A stretch of DNA of 20,758 nt, from the NCBI GenBank assembly GCA_002310995.1, contig DBYV01000018.1, positions 1 to 20,758 on the forward strand, written 5' to 3'. This stretch comes from a bacterium UBP6_UBA1177 (GTDB lineage: Bacteria; UBP6; UBA1177). The notes under the pieces are model-generated. The model had not been told where the DNA came from. It worked only from the letters and a program-made list of their open reading frames with translations, and searched no databases. Shown here one piece after another: positions 1 to 6,745 of the stretch. Every line of letters starts with the position of its first letter. The first letter of the stretch is position 1. Position numbers and translations under genes: made by a program.

Positions 1-230
1 GGTTTCGGCTCGTGGATGATTTTGATCCCGTCAAGGTTAAGACCGATTTTTGCCGCGATCTCTCTGATTTTTTCTTCGTGGCCAACAAGAACAGGAATTA
101 CGATTCCTTCGCCCATCGCATCTTTGATAGCCGCAAGTACCGGCTCGTCTTCCGCAGCTGCAACAGCGATTCTTCTGGTCTCATGTCCTTTTGCCATAGC
201 GATAAACTCTTTGATCGATTTGAATTCCAT
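1..230 (-). CDS. Phosphate butyryl/acetyltransferase, N-terminal part (runs off window)
   Basis: On the minus strand an open frame starts with ATG at 230-228 and runs off the left edge after 76 codons. A strong ribosome binding site, GGAGGG, lies five bases upstream (234-240). The visible protein begins MEFKSIKEFIAMAKG and continues with IAVAAAEDEPVLAAIKDA, then IVIPVLVGHEEKIREIA. This is the typical N-terminal pattern of the PTA/PTB family, in which a first Rossmann-like strand is followed by a helix and a PxLVG motif. These enzymes exchange phosphate and CoA on butyryl-CoA or acetyl-CoA in the cytoplasm, feeding an acyl-phosphate to a kinase for ATP. The N-terminus looks more like phosphate butyryltransferase than Pta, but the catalytic half is missing, so substrate is uncertain. 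A butyrate kinase gene beyond the left edge would fit. Confidence 0.7.
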   Translation of the reverse strand, partial: MEFKSIKEFIAMAKGHETRRIAVAAAEDEPVLAAIKDAMGEGIVIPVLVGHEEKIREIAAKIGLNLDGIKIIHEPK

Positions 231-319
231 TTTTCCCTCCGAAGATTGTTAATAATCAAAAACCGCTACACTATAAAAAATTTTTTCGGAAAGTTCCATT
301 TTTTATTTTGGTTTTATGA

Positions 320-731
320 GAAATTTTACAGATACGGTTTGCAGGTTCCAAATTACCGACTCATTGCAAAGTGTGGGAGAAAAACGGCTGGATTCTGCCT
401 GTTGTAGAGGAGTTTTATAAACCTGACAGAACTATTTTAACCCTTTCTTTTATTCCAAAACAAGCGGAAAAAGCAGGAGATGACAGTGACTTGTTGCAGA
501 ATGAAACAAGTTTGAAACAAGTTTTAGAAAAATCGGATTTTGAGAAGATTGTCCCGATACTTGATACAATTGGAACAAAATAAAAAGATAACTGTTCAGG
601 AAGCAGTGACTATTTTAAATAAATCACGAACTACGACTTGGCGATACCTCAAAATATTGGTGAATGCAGGTATTGTTGAAGTTAGTGGGGAAACGAACAA
701 TACGGTGTATTCTCTGCGAAAACCAGATTAG
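320..731 (+). pseudogene. Frameshifted C-terminal remnant of an ATP-binding/winged-helix regulator-like protein
   Basis: Two overlapping frames together resemble the C-terminus of AlbA_2/HATPase_c_4-type ATP-binding proteins. The first frame, open from 320 to 583, contains KVWEKNGWILPVVEEF and then KPDRTILTLSF, which is how the ATPase-like part of such proteins typically ends. The second frame (to 731) contains NKKITVQEAVTILNKS and RTTTWRYLKILVNAGIVEV, a plausible winged-helix. The switch falls near 565-580, where reading ...ILDTIGTK-stop in one frame continues as QLEQNKKITVQEA in the other, so a single-base indel would join them. No start codon with a ribosome binding site precedes the first half, and there is a stop in frame at 317-319. 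I read it as a decayed fragment. The family assignment is from memory of the pattern and is only moderately sure; a small standalone winged-helix gene starting at 540 is the alternative. Confidence 0.5.
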
Positions 732-758
732 AAACGAGCCTTGCCAATCGGTCACTGC

Positions 759-840
759 TGTAGAGCCGTAACCTGATACGGCTCATTGTGCCGGAAAGAA
801 CCGTGCTGACATTTTGCCGTCTCAAAGCGGAAATGTGTGG
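759..840. repeat. Dispersed hairpin repeat, copy 1
   Basis: A 30-base left end (759-788) forms a perfect 8-bp stem, GAGCCGTA at 763-770 with TACGGCTC at 777-784, around the loop ACCTGA. The same 30 bases recur at 2097-2126 with only two changes, and those two changes are a base pair in the stem. The right end (about 826-840, CGGAAATGTG) also recurs at 2230-2239. A second, weaker stem pairs ACATTT near 810 with AAATGT near 831-836. It sits between the convergent ends of the remnant gene (731) and the DUF1016 gene (849). No T-tract follows the stem, so an intrinsic terminator is not supported. Confidence 0.65.
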
Positions 841-848
841 AAAAATCA

Positions 849-1886
849 TTAATCTGTCAAAGCCAAATCGAGTTGTGATTGCAGTTCCTCTTTTTTCGGC
901 AGATAAAGCTGATAACGGGCAGTGAACAACTGGTTCGTAATTCCCTGAGTCGCATATTCCATCAAAAGTTCATCCTGTTTTGCTCCGAGAACTATCCCTA
1001 TCGGAGGATTGTCATCAGGTTGGCAGATTTCGGTTTTGAAATAATTCAGATACATGTTCATTTGCCCGATGTCGCTGTGTTTTATTTCCGAGCGTTTGAG
1101 GTCAATCAGGACATAACATTTTAAAATGCAGTGATAAAACACCAAATCTACTTTAAATCTGCGGCTTCCGATAGAAATTATGTATTGTCTGCCGATGAAA
1201 GCGAATCCTCTTCCAAGTTCCAGCAAAAATTTTTCCATATTTGCTTTCAAGGCACTTTCAAGATTACCTTCTTTACAACGTTTTTGCTGAGGAAGTCCTG
1301 TAAATTCCAAAACGTAAGGATCTCGTATGATATCTTGTGCGCTCAAAATATGATGTCCCTTGTTTGCCAGTGACATAACTCCGGCTTTATCAGTGCTGAG
1401 TGCTATTCTCTGAAAAAGAGAGCTTTTTATCTGTCGTTTCAACTCACGAACTTTCCAGCCTTCCTTTATTGCCTCATGGAAATAGAATTGCATTTCCATC
1501 GGATCATCACATTTCAAAAGTTCAAAATAATGGCTCCATGTCAATTTGTGAGACAGCGTCTCACATTTTGGGAAAGTCAGATAAAGTTTGCGCATATAGG
1601 TGAGATTGCTTCGGCTGAAGCCTTTTCCTCGTCTGGCCGAAAGGTCTTTTGACAAATTTATAAGCAGTTGCTGGCCATACTTGGCTTTTTCAGCTCCGCC
1701 TTGCTCTAATTCGACAATGTATCGGCCTGTTTGCCAGTTGGCTTTCAGAAGCTCGAAATTTACAGCCAGTACAGCAGTTTCCTTGGCTTTTTCCCATAAA
1801 TCCGATATTTTATCGACAAGTAAACTATATTCTTTAGATGTGATTTTTAATTCGCTTGTTTTAAGTGTTTCAACTTTATTTTCCAT
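849..1886 (-). CDS. YhcG family protein, DUF1016 with PD-(D/E)XK nuclease fold
   Basis: This 345-residue cytoplasmic protein has the two-part architecture of the YhcG/DUF1016 family. The N-terminal helical domain (about residues 17-160) includes the segments ANWQTGRYIVELEQGG and GFSRSNLTYMRKLY that are typical of it. The C-terminal PD-(D/E)XK nuclease-like domain (about 185-335) has E210, the VDLVF aspartate D247, the D262-L-K264 motif in VLIDLKR, and GQMNMYLNY after it. All core nuclease residues appear present, so the fold may be active. Members are widespread on accessory regions and near restriction-modification genes; their biological role is not settled. Start is ATG at 1886-1884; the ribosome binding site is weak, while a good promoter lies just upstream (1914-1941). 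It is transcribed toward the remnant gene on the left and away from the ATPase gene on the right. Confidence 0.85.
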   Translation of the reverse strand: MENKVETLKTSELKITSKEYSLLVDKISDLWEKAKETAVLAVNFELLKANWQTGRYIVELEQGGAEKAKYGQQLLINLSKDLSARRGKGFSRSNLTYMRKLYLTFPKCETLSHKLTWSHYFELLKCDDPMEMQFYFHEAIKEGWKVRELKRQIKSSLFQRIALSTDKAGVMSLANKGHHILSAQDIIRDPYVLEFTGLPQQKRCKEGNLESALKANMEKFLLELGRGFAFIGRQYIISIGSRRFKVDLVFYHCILKCYVLIDLKRSEIKHSDIGQMNMYLNYFKTEICQPDDNPPIGIVLGAKQDELLMEYATQGITNQLFTARYQLYLPKKEELQSQLDLALTD

Positions 1887-1913
1887 AATAGTTGTTTGCT
1901 AGAAGTTGCGTTA

Positions 1914-1941
1914 ATAATACACAATATTTTTTCAAAATCAA
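1914..1941 (-). promoter_or_regulatory. Sigma-70-type promoter for the DUF1016 gene
   Basis: On the minus strand TTGATT (1941-1936) and TATTAT (1919-1914) are separated by 16 bases. Transcription would start near 1907, about 20 bases before the ATG at 1886. The -35 also forms one arm of an AT-rich inverted repeat, AAATCAA at 1935-1941 with TTGATTT at 1949-1955, which could be an operator or chance in this AT-rich stretch. Confidence 0.5.
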
Positions 1942-2096
1942 GACTTTTTTGATTTCGACATAAAGATCATTCATTTTAAATGCCCAAGAAACAAACTTGC
2001 CAAATAAAGCACGGTTGATTTAATAAATTTATAGCGAAAGTCAAATTATTTTAGATTTTTATTTTAATAAAATTTTAGAATTTTTGTCTAAAAATT

Positions 2097-2240
2097 TGTA
2101 GAGACGTAACCTGATACGTCTCATTGATGCGGAGATGAGGAGCCGCTCCCGAACCTCGGTTCCTGAGCTGGTCGAAGGAGTCGAAGCGGCGGCTGAGAGG
2201 ATAACTGTTCCGTCTTCTCCATTTCAAAACGGAAATGTGG
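2097..2240. repeat. Dispersed hairpin repeat, copy 2, with an internal insertion
   Basis: The left 30 bases match copy 1 except for one stem base pair: GAGACGTA (2101-2108) pairs perfectly with TACGTCTC (2115-2122) around the identical loop ACCTGA. The right end, ACGGAAATGTGG near 2229-2240, also matches copy 1. Here CATTTC (about 2220-2225) can pair with GAAATG (2232-2237). The middle is roughly 60 bases longer than in copy 1 and contains GGTTCCTGAGCTGGTCGAAG and nearby GAGTCGAAG (about 2158-2187). That resembles a motif scattered through many bacterial genomes, so a second repeat may be nested inside the first. Confidence 0.6.
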
Positions 2241-2351
2241 GGGATTTGTTATTTAAGATATTTTTCGGGGAAGAAAAAGGGTGAGGTCTTATGCAGATGA
2301 GTCTTGTTTTTATTTAAAAATTTAAAAATGCAGGTATTTTGATAATAACTC

Positions 2352-2378
2352 TTGATTTTTGCGAAGTTTTATTATACT
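2352..2378 (+). promoter_or_regulatory. Putative promoter of the ATPase gene
   Basis: TTGATT (2352-2357) and TATACT (2373-2378) are separated by 15 bases, slightly short for sigma-70. The -10 overlaps the first unit of the palindromic tandem repeat, and transcription would begin inside the repeat array. That geometry would suit repression by a repeat-binding protein, which is inference. Confidence 0.4.
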
Positions 2379-2420
2379 ACTTACGAGTAGACTACTTACG
2401 AGTAGACTACTTACGAGTAG
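2376..2420 (+). repeat. Three tandem 15-bp palindromic units upstream of the ATPase gene
   Basis: The unit ACTACTTACGAGTAG occurs three times without interruption at 2376-2390, 2391-2405 and 2406-2420, with no mismatches. Each unit contains the inverted repeat CTACT-TACG-AGTAG. The array lies between the -10 and the ribosome binding site (GGAGG, 2432-2436). It could be an operator array, a set of leader-RNA hairpins or a slippage-prone variable repeat. Because the unit is a multiple of three the frame stays open through it, but the well-placed ribosome binding site puts the start downstream at 2441. Confidence 0.85.
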
Positions 2421-2440
2421 TGTGTTTTGATGGAGGAAAT

Positions 2441-3832
2441 ATGATCGGACGGACTGAAGAGTTGGAACACTTGCAGTCGCTTTATTCAAGCGGAACTTTC
2501 GAGTATCTTGTCATGTACGGAAGGCGGAGAGTCGGCAAAACCACGATCCTTCAGGAATTTTCAAAGGGAAAAAATGCGGTTTTTTATTCTGCGCAGCTGA
2601 AAAACGATACGCTGAATCTGGAGGAATTTTCCAGAATTGTTCAGCTGCATTTCGACAAAATGTTTATTTCCCCTTTTCAGAGCTGGAGTGACGCTTTCGT
2701 CTACATAAGCAGAAAGGCTTTAGAGCGGACTGTTGTCATAATAGACGAATTTCCGTTTATCGCCGATTCAAACCCGAGCGTGAAATCGATTCTTCAGCAC
2801 ACCATCGACCATGACTGGAAAAACAACAACAATCTTTTTCTGATTTTGTGCGGTTCTTCCGTAAGTTTTATGGAAACCGATGTCATGGGCAGCAAAAGTC
2901 CGCTTCACGACAGGCAGACATCGTCTCTGGAGATTCTTCCTTTCGATTATTTCGAGAGTTCTCTGTTTTTTCCGGATTACACGAACGAGGAAAAACTGCT
3001 CGCTTATGGAATTTTGGGAGGAATTCCGCGTTATCTTGAGGCTTTTGACGGCAATTTAACGATAGAACAAAACATTTCCGGTAAAATTATCAGAAACGGC
3101 GCATATCTGCACGAGGAACCGGCCAATCTTCTGAAAGCCGAACTTCGCGAAACATATATTTACAACAGCATTTTAAGTGCGCTTGCAAACGGAAAGAACA
3201 AGGTTTCGGAAATAGCCGGTTTTATTCACGAAGACATCAGCAAAGTTTCCAAGTATCTGATAACACTCCAGATTATGAGGCTGATTGAGAAAAAGGTGCC
3301 TTGCGGAGAAAATCCCGAAAGCCGCAAAGGAATTTATGTAATGACGGATAACTTCTTCAAATTCTGGTTCAGATACGAATTCACAAACAGTTCCTATTAC
3401 GAAATAGTCGGCTCTGACAATGCGGCAAAGGAAATCATGGATGATCTGCCCAATCTGATGGGAGATGCTTTCGAAAAAATATGTCTGGAATACATGATCA
3501 GGCTCGCAAAAAAAGGAAAACTGCCCTTTGTTCCTCACAGCACCGGAAGGTGGTGGGGCAACAACCCTGTGGCTAAATCGCAGGATGATGTCGATATTCT
3601 CATGCTGAGCAAAAACAGAAAAAAAGGGATTTTTGTCGAATGCAAATTTACATCAAAACCGATGCCTTACGACGAATACGAGGATTTGAAAACCGCGATG
3701 TCCGCTTTTGAAGACATTAAGGAAAAATATATGTATTTTATCAGCAAATCTGGTTTCTCGGATTCGGTTAAACGCCGTGCGGAGGAAGACGGCGCGGTGC
3801 TTCTCACGATTGATGATCTTTTTTTCGTCTGA
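2441..3832 (+). CDS. AAA ATPase with C-terminal DUF234/PD-(D/E)XK-like domain
   Basis: The 463-residue protein belongs to the archaeal-type ATPase group (ATPase_2 plus DUF234). The N-terminal P-loop domain has Walker A GRRRVGKTT (residues 27-35), Walker B VVIIDEF (98-104) and a sensor-like strand LILCGSS (134-140). A winged-helix-like part (about 230-300) carries KVSEIAGFIHEDISKVSKYL. The C-terminal domain ends in a PD-(D/E)XK-like core, DDVDILML (382-389) and VECKF (399-403). Members are cytoplasmic, often in many genomic copies, and of unknown function. The start at 2441 is chosen for GGAGGAAAT immediately before it; an in-frame ATG at 2339 would only add translated tandem repeats. The gene for an exported protein begins 16 bases after the stop, so the two may be co-transcribed. 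Confidence 0.88.
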   Translation: MIGRTEELEHLQSLYSSGTFEYLVMYGRRRVGKTTILQEFSKGKNAVFYSAQLKNDTLNLEEFSRIVQLHFDKMFISPFQSWSDAFVYISRKALERTVVIIDEFPFIADSNPSVKSILQHTIDHDWKNNNNLFLILCGSSVSFMETDVMGSKSPLHDRQTSSLEILPFDYFESSLFFPDYTNEEKLLAYGILGGIPRYLEAFDGNLTIEQNISGKIIRNGAYLHEEPANLLKAELRETYIYNSILSALANGKNKVSEIAGFIHEDISKVSKYLITLQIMRLIEKKVPCGENPESRKGIYVMTDNFFKFWFRYEFTNSSYYEIVGSDNAAKEIMDDLPNLMGDAFEKICLEYMIRLAKKGKLPFVPHSTGRWWGNNPVAKSQDDVDILMLSKNRKKGIFVECKFTSKPMPYDEYEDLKTAMSAFEDIKEKYMYFISKSGFSDSVKRRAEEDGAVLLTIDDLFFV

Positions 3833-3848
3833 ATTTTCGGAGGTTAAA

Positions 3849-4673
3849 ATGAAAAAAATATATTTTGTGATTCTGGTTTTTATAAGTTTTCAATTGCTTT
3901 CCGCCGCTGAAAAGCCGGAAGATTTCCAGTTCGTGAAGAAGGTTACGGACGGAACTTTGAACTATTCGACGTTCGAGCTTTCGATTACGGGAAACGGGAT
4001 TCCTGAGACGAATGTCACCAACCTCAATTCGGCGCGTATTACTGCGGAAAAGGCAGCTCAGGCCAATGCGCGGCTGAAAGCGGTGAAAATTCTTTCGTCG
4101 CTTGTTATTTCAGGCAAAACCACGGTCAAGGCTTATTTCGACGAGAAAAACCAGCCCGATTTTGTCGAGCGGCTTGTGAACGCGGCCGATTTCAAGGAAG
4201 TAACTTCCGAAAGATTTTACTCGAATTCGTCAGTCGACGTGACATACAAAGTCGATGTTTCCGGTTATATCAGAAAAATTACCGAAGCGGTGAGGGAAAC
4301 TCTTCCAGCTGAAGAAAAGGTTAAAACCGCTTCTGAGGAGAGCGCGAAAACGAAGTCTGTTCTTCTCATAAACGTGAAAAAAATCGAGCCTGCGCTTCTG
4401 ATTTCGGTCGTGGACGAAAAAGGGGAAAAAATCTACGACATTTCGGTTGCCGGAAACTGCAGAAAAAGCCCGTCATCCGTTTTCTTCGCCAAAAAGAAAG
4501 CCGATTATATTATTGAAAGAGATGGACTTTCCGGCGAAACGCTTTCAGTAAACGCATTCAAGATCACCGAATCGAAAATCGTCGTAAAAAACAGCGACGC
4601 CGAAAAGATCAGAGCAGAACTCAAAAAAGAGTGTTTCAGCGAAGGCCGGATCGTTGTAGTCAGCGCAGAGTAA
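3849..4673 (+). CDS. Exported LPP20/FlgT-N-like protein, function unknown
   Basis: A 274-residue protein with a clear N-terminal signal peptide, MKKIYFVILVFISFQLLSAA, with likely cleavage after SAA. No cysteine follows the cleavage region, so it is probably periplasmic rather than a lipoprotein. Residues 45-95 carry ITGNGIPE, then SARITAEKAAQANARLKAVK, then SGKTTVKAY. This matches the pattern of the LPP20/FlgT-N-type domain, in which a glycine/proline strand precedes an alanine-rich helix with ARxxAExAAxxxA, followed by TTV. VDVTYKVDVSGYI (about 135-147) fits the closing strand. The last 120 residues are not recognised. The start at 3849 has an upstream GGAGG (3839-3843). Such proteins occur in envelope and flagellar contexts, but no flagellar gene is seen here. 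Confidence 0.6.
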   Translation: MKKIYFVILVFISFQLLSAAEKPEDFQFVKKVTDGTLNYSTFELSITGNGIPETNVTNLNSARITAEKAAQANARLKAVKILSSLVISGKTTVKAYFDEKNQPDFVERLVNAADFKEVTSERFYSNSSVDVTYKVDVSGYIRKITEAVRETLPAEEKVKTASEESAKTKSVLLINVKKIEPALLISVVDEKGEKIYDISVAGNCRKSPSSVFFAKKKADYIIERDGLSGETLSVNAFKITESKIVVKNSDAEKIRAELKKECFSEGRIVVVSAE

Positions 4674-4680
4674 CTGACTT

Positions 4681-4801
4681 TTTCTTGCATAAAATGCCGT
4701 TTTCCTTAAAATTATTCGATTTTTTGGTACGGAGGCCTCGAAATGAAAAAATATTTCCTTCTTTTTGCACTGATTTTGATTTTTTCGGTTCCGGCCTGCG
4801 G
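4681..4801 (+). repeat. Duplicated expression/secretion cassette, copy A
   Basis: This 121-bp block matches 7162-7282 at 111 of 121 positions without gaps (constant offset 2481). It spans a putative promoter, leader, ribosome binding site and the whole lipoprotein signal peptide of the following gene. Similarity continues more loosely into the first Asp-rich linker codons. The mature proteins then diverge, so what stayed similar is the expression and export module. Confidence 0.9.
4685..4712 (+). promoter_or_regulatory. Putative promoter of the first modular lipoprotein
   Basis: TTGCAT (4685-4690) and TAAAAT (4707-4712) have a 16-base spacer. The equivalent bases before the paralogous gene at 7166-7193 keep the same boxes (TTGCAC, TAAAAT) and spacing, which supports function. 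The start would be near 4719, giving a short leader with GGAGG at 4731-4735. Confidence 0.5.
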
Positions 4802-6212
4802 CGGAAAGAACGAAAATCAAACAACTCCGAAACAAAATGATGCCGATGAAACAGCGGAAACCGCTGATAACGAACAGAACGATGCCGATGAAACGGCGGA
4901 AACTGCCGATATTGAGCAAAACGATACCGATAACTGGCAAAACAACAATAATGATGACAACATACATGATGACGATGAAGTGTTGCCGGATCCATGTGAA
5001 CCAAACCCTTGCGGCGATGATATTCACATAAAATGTGAGCCGGAAGATGTAACAAATTACCGCTGCAGATGTGAAACCGGTTACTTATGGGATGGTGAAA
5101 AATGTGACGATATACCTGAATGCAGCACGACAAGCGGAACTCCGTGTATTGATGCAGAAACAGATCTTATGTGGTCTGCAAAATCGGAAAAATCAATGGA
5201 TTGGGGGACGGCTGAGACATACTGTGAGACACTTGATGAAGGTGGATATTCTGACTGGTTTCTTCCAAATTCGTCAGTCCTTTACACTCTTGTTCGGAAC
5301 TGTGACGATTTTTATAACGGCTGCGAAGCCAATTACGATGGATTTTACAGTAAATTCGGTGAGACTGACGAACTCTGGAGTTCTACTTATATGGCCAGGC
5401 GTCCAGAGTTGGGAGTGCCGTCTAGCGCCTACACAATTTCCTTTAGCAGAGGCCGCTACTATGACAGATTGCCGAATAACATTTATAAAGTCCGCTGTGT
5501 TAGGATAGAAAAAACAGAAAGAGAGGCTGAGTGCGGCCGGATTCCACAAAACGCAGTCTACAATAAGGTTTCAAAAATACAGCAGACATGGAATTTTTCC
5601 TACTATAGCTGGCAACCTAGCTTGATAAGCCTTTACAGCACAACGGCAAGCACGACAGAATGCAGATTTAAATGTGATAACGGCTACAAATACACAGGCG
5701 CTGAATGCAGAACTGTAGATTTGTCTTTCCCGAAATGCAGCCCGTCAAGCGAAACTCCGTGTGTTGATGCCTCAAGCGGATTGATCTGGTCAGCGGCAAA
5801 AAAAGAATCGGACAAAATGGATTGGGAAGCAGCTGTTTCATACTGCAACGATTTGAGTGAAGGCGGTTTCGATGACTGGCATCTGCCAACAATCAACGAA
5901 CTTAGGACGCTTGTCCAAAATTGTGACACAACTGCTTTAGGCGGAGCTTGTAAGATAGACGATCCGAATTGTCTCTATTCCGGATGCAACACTGATAACG
6001 GCTGCAGTCAGGACGACAGCGGCAAATACAGTAAATTCGGCGATCCCGGCGCATTGTGGTCTTCGTCGGTAATGATGGAAGCTCCATCTTCATCAACTTA
6101 TGATGATTTTGTCTGGGTTTTAAATTTCAGAACTGCCGAAATCATATATATACTTAAAAAATATAACGACTTTATTTTATACTTGGATCTCCATGTCCGC
6201 TGCGTAAGGTGA
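4743..6212 (+). CDS. Modular surface lipoprotein: EGF-like module and two DUF1566 domains
   Basis: The 489-residue precursor has a lipoprotein signal peptide with lipobox VPAC and predicted lipidated Cys19. An Asp/Glu/Asn-rich linker follows (about 25-80) and includes two tandem 14-residue units. Next come an EGF-like module (84-121, six cysteines, ending GYLWDGEKC) and a first DUF1566 (Lcl C-terminal) domain (127-254) with DLMWS, DWFLPN, LWSS and VRCVR. A Cys-containing spacer (264-322) leads to a second DUF1566 domain (331-489) with GLIWS, DDWHLPTINEL, LWSS and a terminal RCVR. DUF1566 is known from the Legionella collagen-like adhesin Lcl, where it contributes to binding of polysaccharide-like ligands. 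A cell-surface binding role here is inference. A strong GGAGG sets the start. The protein is paralogous to the lipoprotein at 7224. Confidence 0.85.
   Translation: MKKYFLLFALILIFSVPACGGKNENQTTPKQNDADETAETADNEQNDADETAETADIEQNDTDNWQNNNNDDNIHDDDEVLPDPCEPNPCGDDIHIKCEPEDVTNYRCRCETGYLWDGEKCDDIPECSTTSGTPCIDAETDLMWSAKSEKSMDWGTAETYCETLDEGGYSDWFLPNSSVLYTLVRNCDDFYNGCEANYDGFYSKFGETDELWSSTYMARRPELGVPSSAYTISFSRGRYYDRLPNNIYKVRCVRIEKTEREAECGRIPQNAVYNKVSKIQQTWNFSYYSWQPSLISLYSTTASTTECRFKCDNGYKYTGAECRTVDLSFPKCSPSSETPCVDASSGLIWSAAKKESDKMDWEAAVSYCNDLSEGGFDDWHLPTINELRTLVQNCDTTALGGACKIDDPNCLYSGCNTDNGCSQDDSGKYSKFGDPGALWSSSVMMEAPSSSTYDDFVWVLNFRTAEIIYILKKYNDFILYLDLHVRCVR
4836..4934 (+). repeat. 42-bp in-frame tandem repeat encoding the acidic linker
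   Basis: Units at 4836-4877 and 4878-4919, plus a 15-base partial third unit (4920-4934), encode NDADETAETADNEQ-like sequence. Several differences between units are at third codon positions, so the duplication is not brand new or is under coding constraint. It lengthens the spacer between the lipidated cysteine and the first folded module. Confidence 0.75.
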
Positions 6213-6463
6213 CAATCTCCGCCGTGTAGTGGCACAAATAGTTTCTTGCCTATTAACTAAAACTTTTATTGACAAATATTTTAAAATATTAATTATAAAT
6301 TTGTGTTTTCGTAATATAGTTCTTTAATAGCACCGAGGTTTGTGTTGCTTACAAAAGGTAATATTTGTAATTATAAACCTTTATTTGCAATCAATATGAT
6401 GTTTTTGATTGCTTTTGATTGTTTTTGTGGTATAATGAACAGACGGTTTTTATGGAGGTAGCA
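6213..6463 (+). other. 251-bp AT-rich intergenic region before the toxin-antitoxin pair
   Basis: No gene is supported here. Most of it is very AT-rich. TTGACA at 6269-6274 has TTATAA 18 bases downstream (6293-6298), a possible second promoter of low confidence. Near the right end a 10-base motif, TTTTGATTG, is repeated at about 6403-6421 just before the toxin-antitoxin promoter. I see no terminator hairpin. Confidence 0.5.
6409..6436 (+). promoter_or_regulatory. Extended -10 promoter of the toxin-antitoxin operon
   Basis: TTGCTT (6409-6414) and consensus TATAAT (6431-6436) are separated by 16 bases, with TGG directly before the -10 forming an extended -10. Transcription would start near 6443, about 20 bases before the antitoxin ATG. 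Antitoxins of this family commonly repress their own promoter. The TTTTGATTG direct repeats overlapping the -35 region could be an operator, which is inference. Confidence 0.65.
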
Positions 6464-6745
6464 ATGTCAACATCGTTTGTTCAGTTCAGGATAGAAGATT
6501 CAACCAAAGCGCAGGCGCTTCTTGTTTGCGAGCAGTTGGGGATTGATCTTTCCACTTATTTAAGAATGTGCGTCACTCGTCTGGTGCGTGAAAACGGGAT
6601 CCCTTTTTCGATGAAGCTCGAAAAAACGGAAGAAAGCCGCGGTCTTGCCGCAATGAAAGCTGCAAGCAGGATCGCCGAGCAGAACGGAACCAGCGGGATG
6701 ACTCTCGATGAAATCAACAATGAAATTACCGAAGCAAGAAAATAA
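6464..6745 (+). CDS. RelB/DinJ family antitoxin
   Basis: A 93-residue protein with an N-terminal ribbon-helix-helix type segment, SFVQFRIEDSTKAQA (residues 4-18). It continues with the family signature LLVCEQLGIDLSTYLRM and NGIPFSMKL (about 19-51), the LG-I-xx-S and GIPF elements typical of RelB/DinJ. The N-terminus would bind operator DNA and the C-terminal tail would wrap and neutralise the toxin. ATG at 6464 follows GGAGG (6454-6458); an upstream in-frame ATG at 6452 lacks such a site. It overlaps the following toxin gene by 38 bases, implying translational coupling. The usual partner of this antitoxin is a RelE/YafQ-type toxin, but here the neighbour is a PIN protein. Confidence 0.85.
   Translation: MSTSFVQFRIEDSTKAQALLVCEQLGIDLSTYLRMCVTRLVRENGIPFSMKLEKTEESRGLAAMKAASRIAEQNGTSGMTLDEINNEITEARK

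Larger units (their letters stand above)
1887..2440. other. 554-bp intergenic region between divergent accessory genes
   Basis: No coding frame here has a credible start and composition. It holds the DUF1016 promoter at its left end, an AT-rich stretch (about 1960-2096) in which I see nothing specific, repeat copy 2 (2097-2240), and the ATPase promoter with its tandem palindromes (2352-2420). The mixture of repeats and AT-rich spacer suits an accessory insertion zone. Confidence 0.6.

Noticed and set aside
763..784. Intrinsic terminator between the remnant gene and the DUF1016 gene
   Set aside because: The stem is good but no run of Ts follows on either strand, and the same element occurs at 2101-2122 and in a gene leader near 18093, so it is better read as a dispersed repeat.
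2376..2420. Possible CRISPR array
   Set aside because: Units are 15 bp and directly abutting, with no spacers and no cas genes nearby.
2339..2440. Upstream start for the ATPase adding YLRVDYLRVDYLRV
   Set aside because: The extra residues are only the translated 15-bp tandem repeat. The ATG at 2441 has an ideal GGAGG and begins exactly where family members begin.
3708..3848. Upstream start for the LPP20-like protein
   Set aside because: It would overlap the end of the ATPase gene and bury the signal peptide inside the protein. The ATG at 3849 follows GGAGG and starts the signal peptide.
4545..5133. Overlapping open frames on the minus strand across the start of the first lipoprotein
   Set aside because: They mirror the signal peptide and acidic linker codons. 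The similar frames at 6726-7301 and 7141-7533 are the same artefact at the duplicated cassette.
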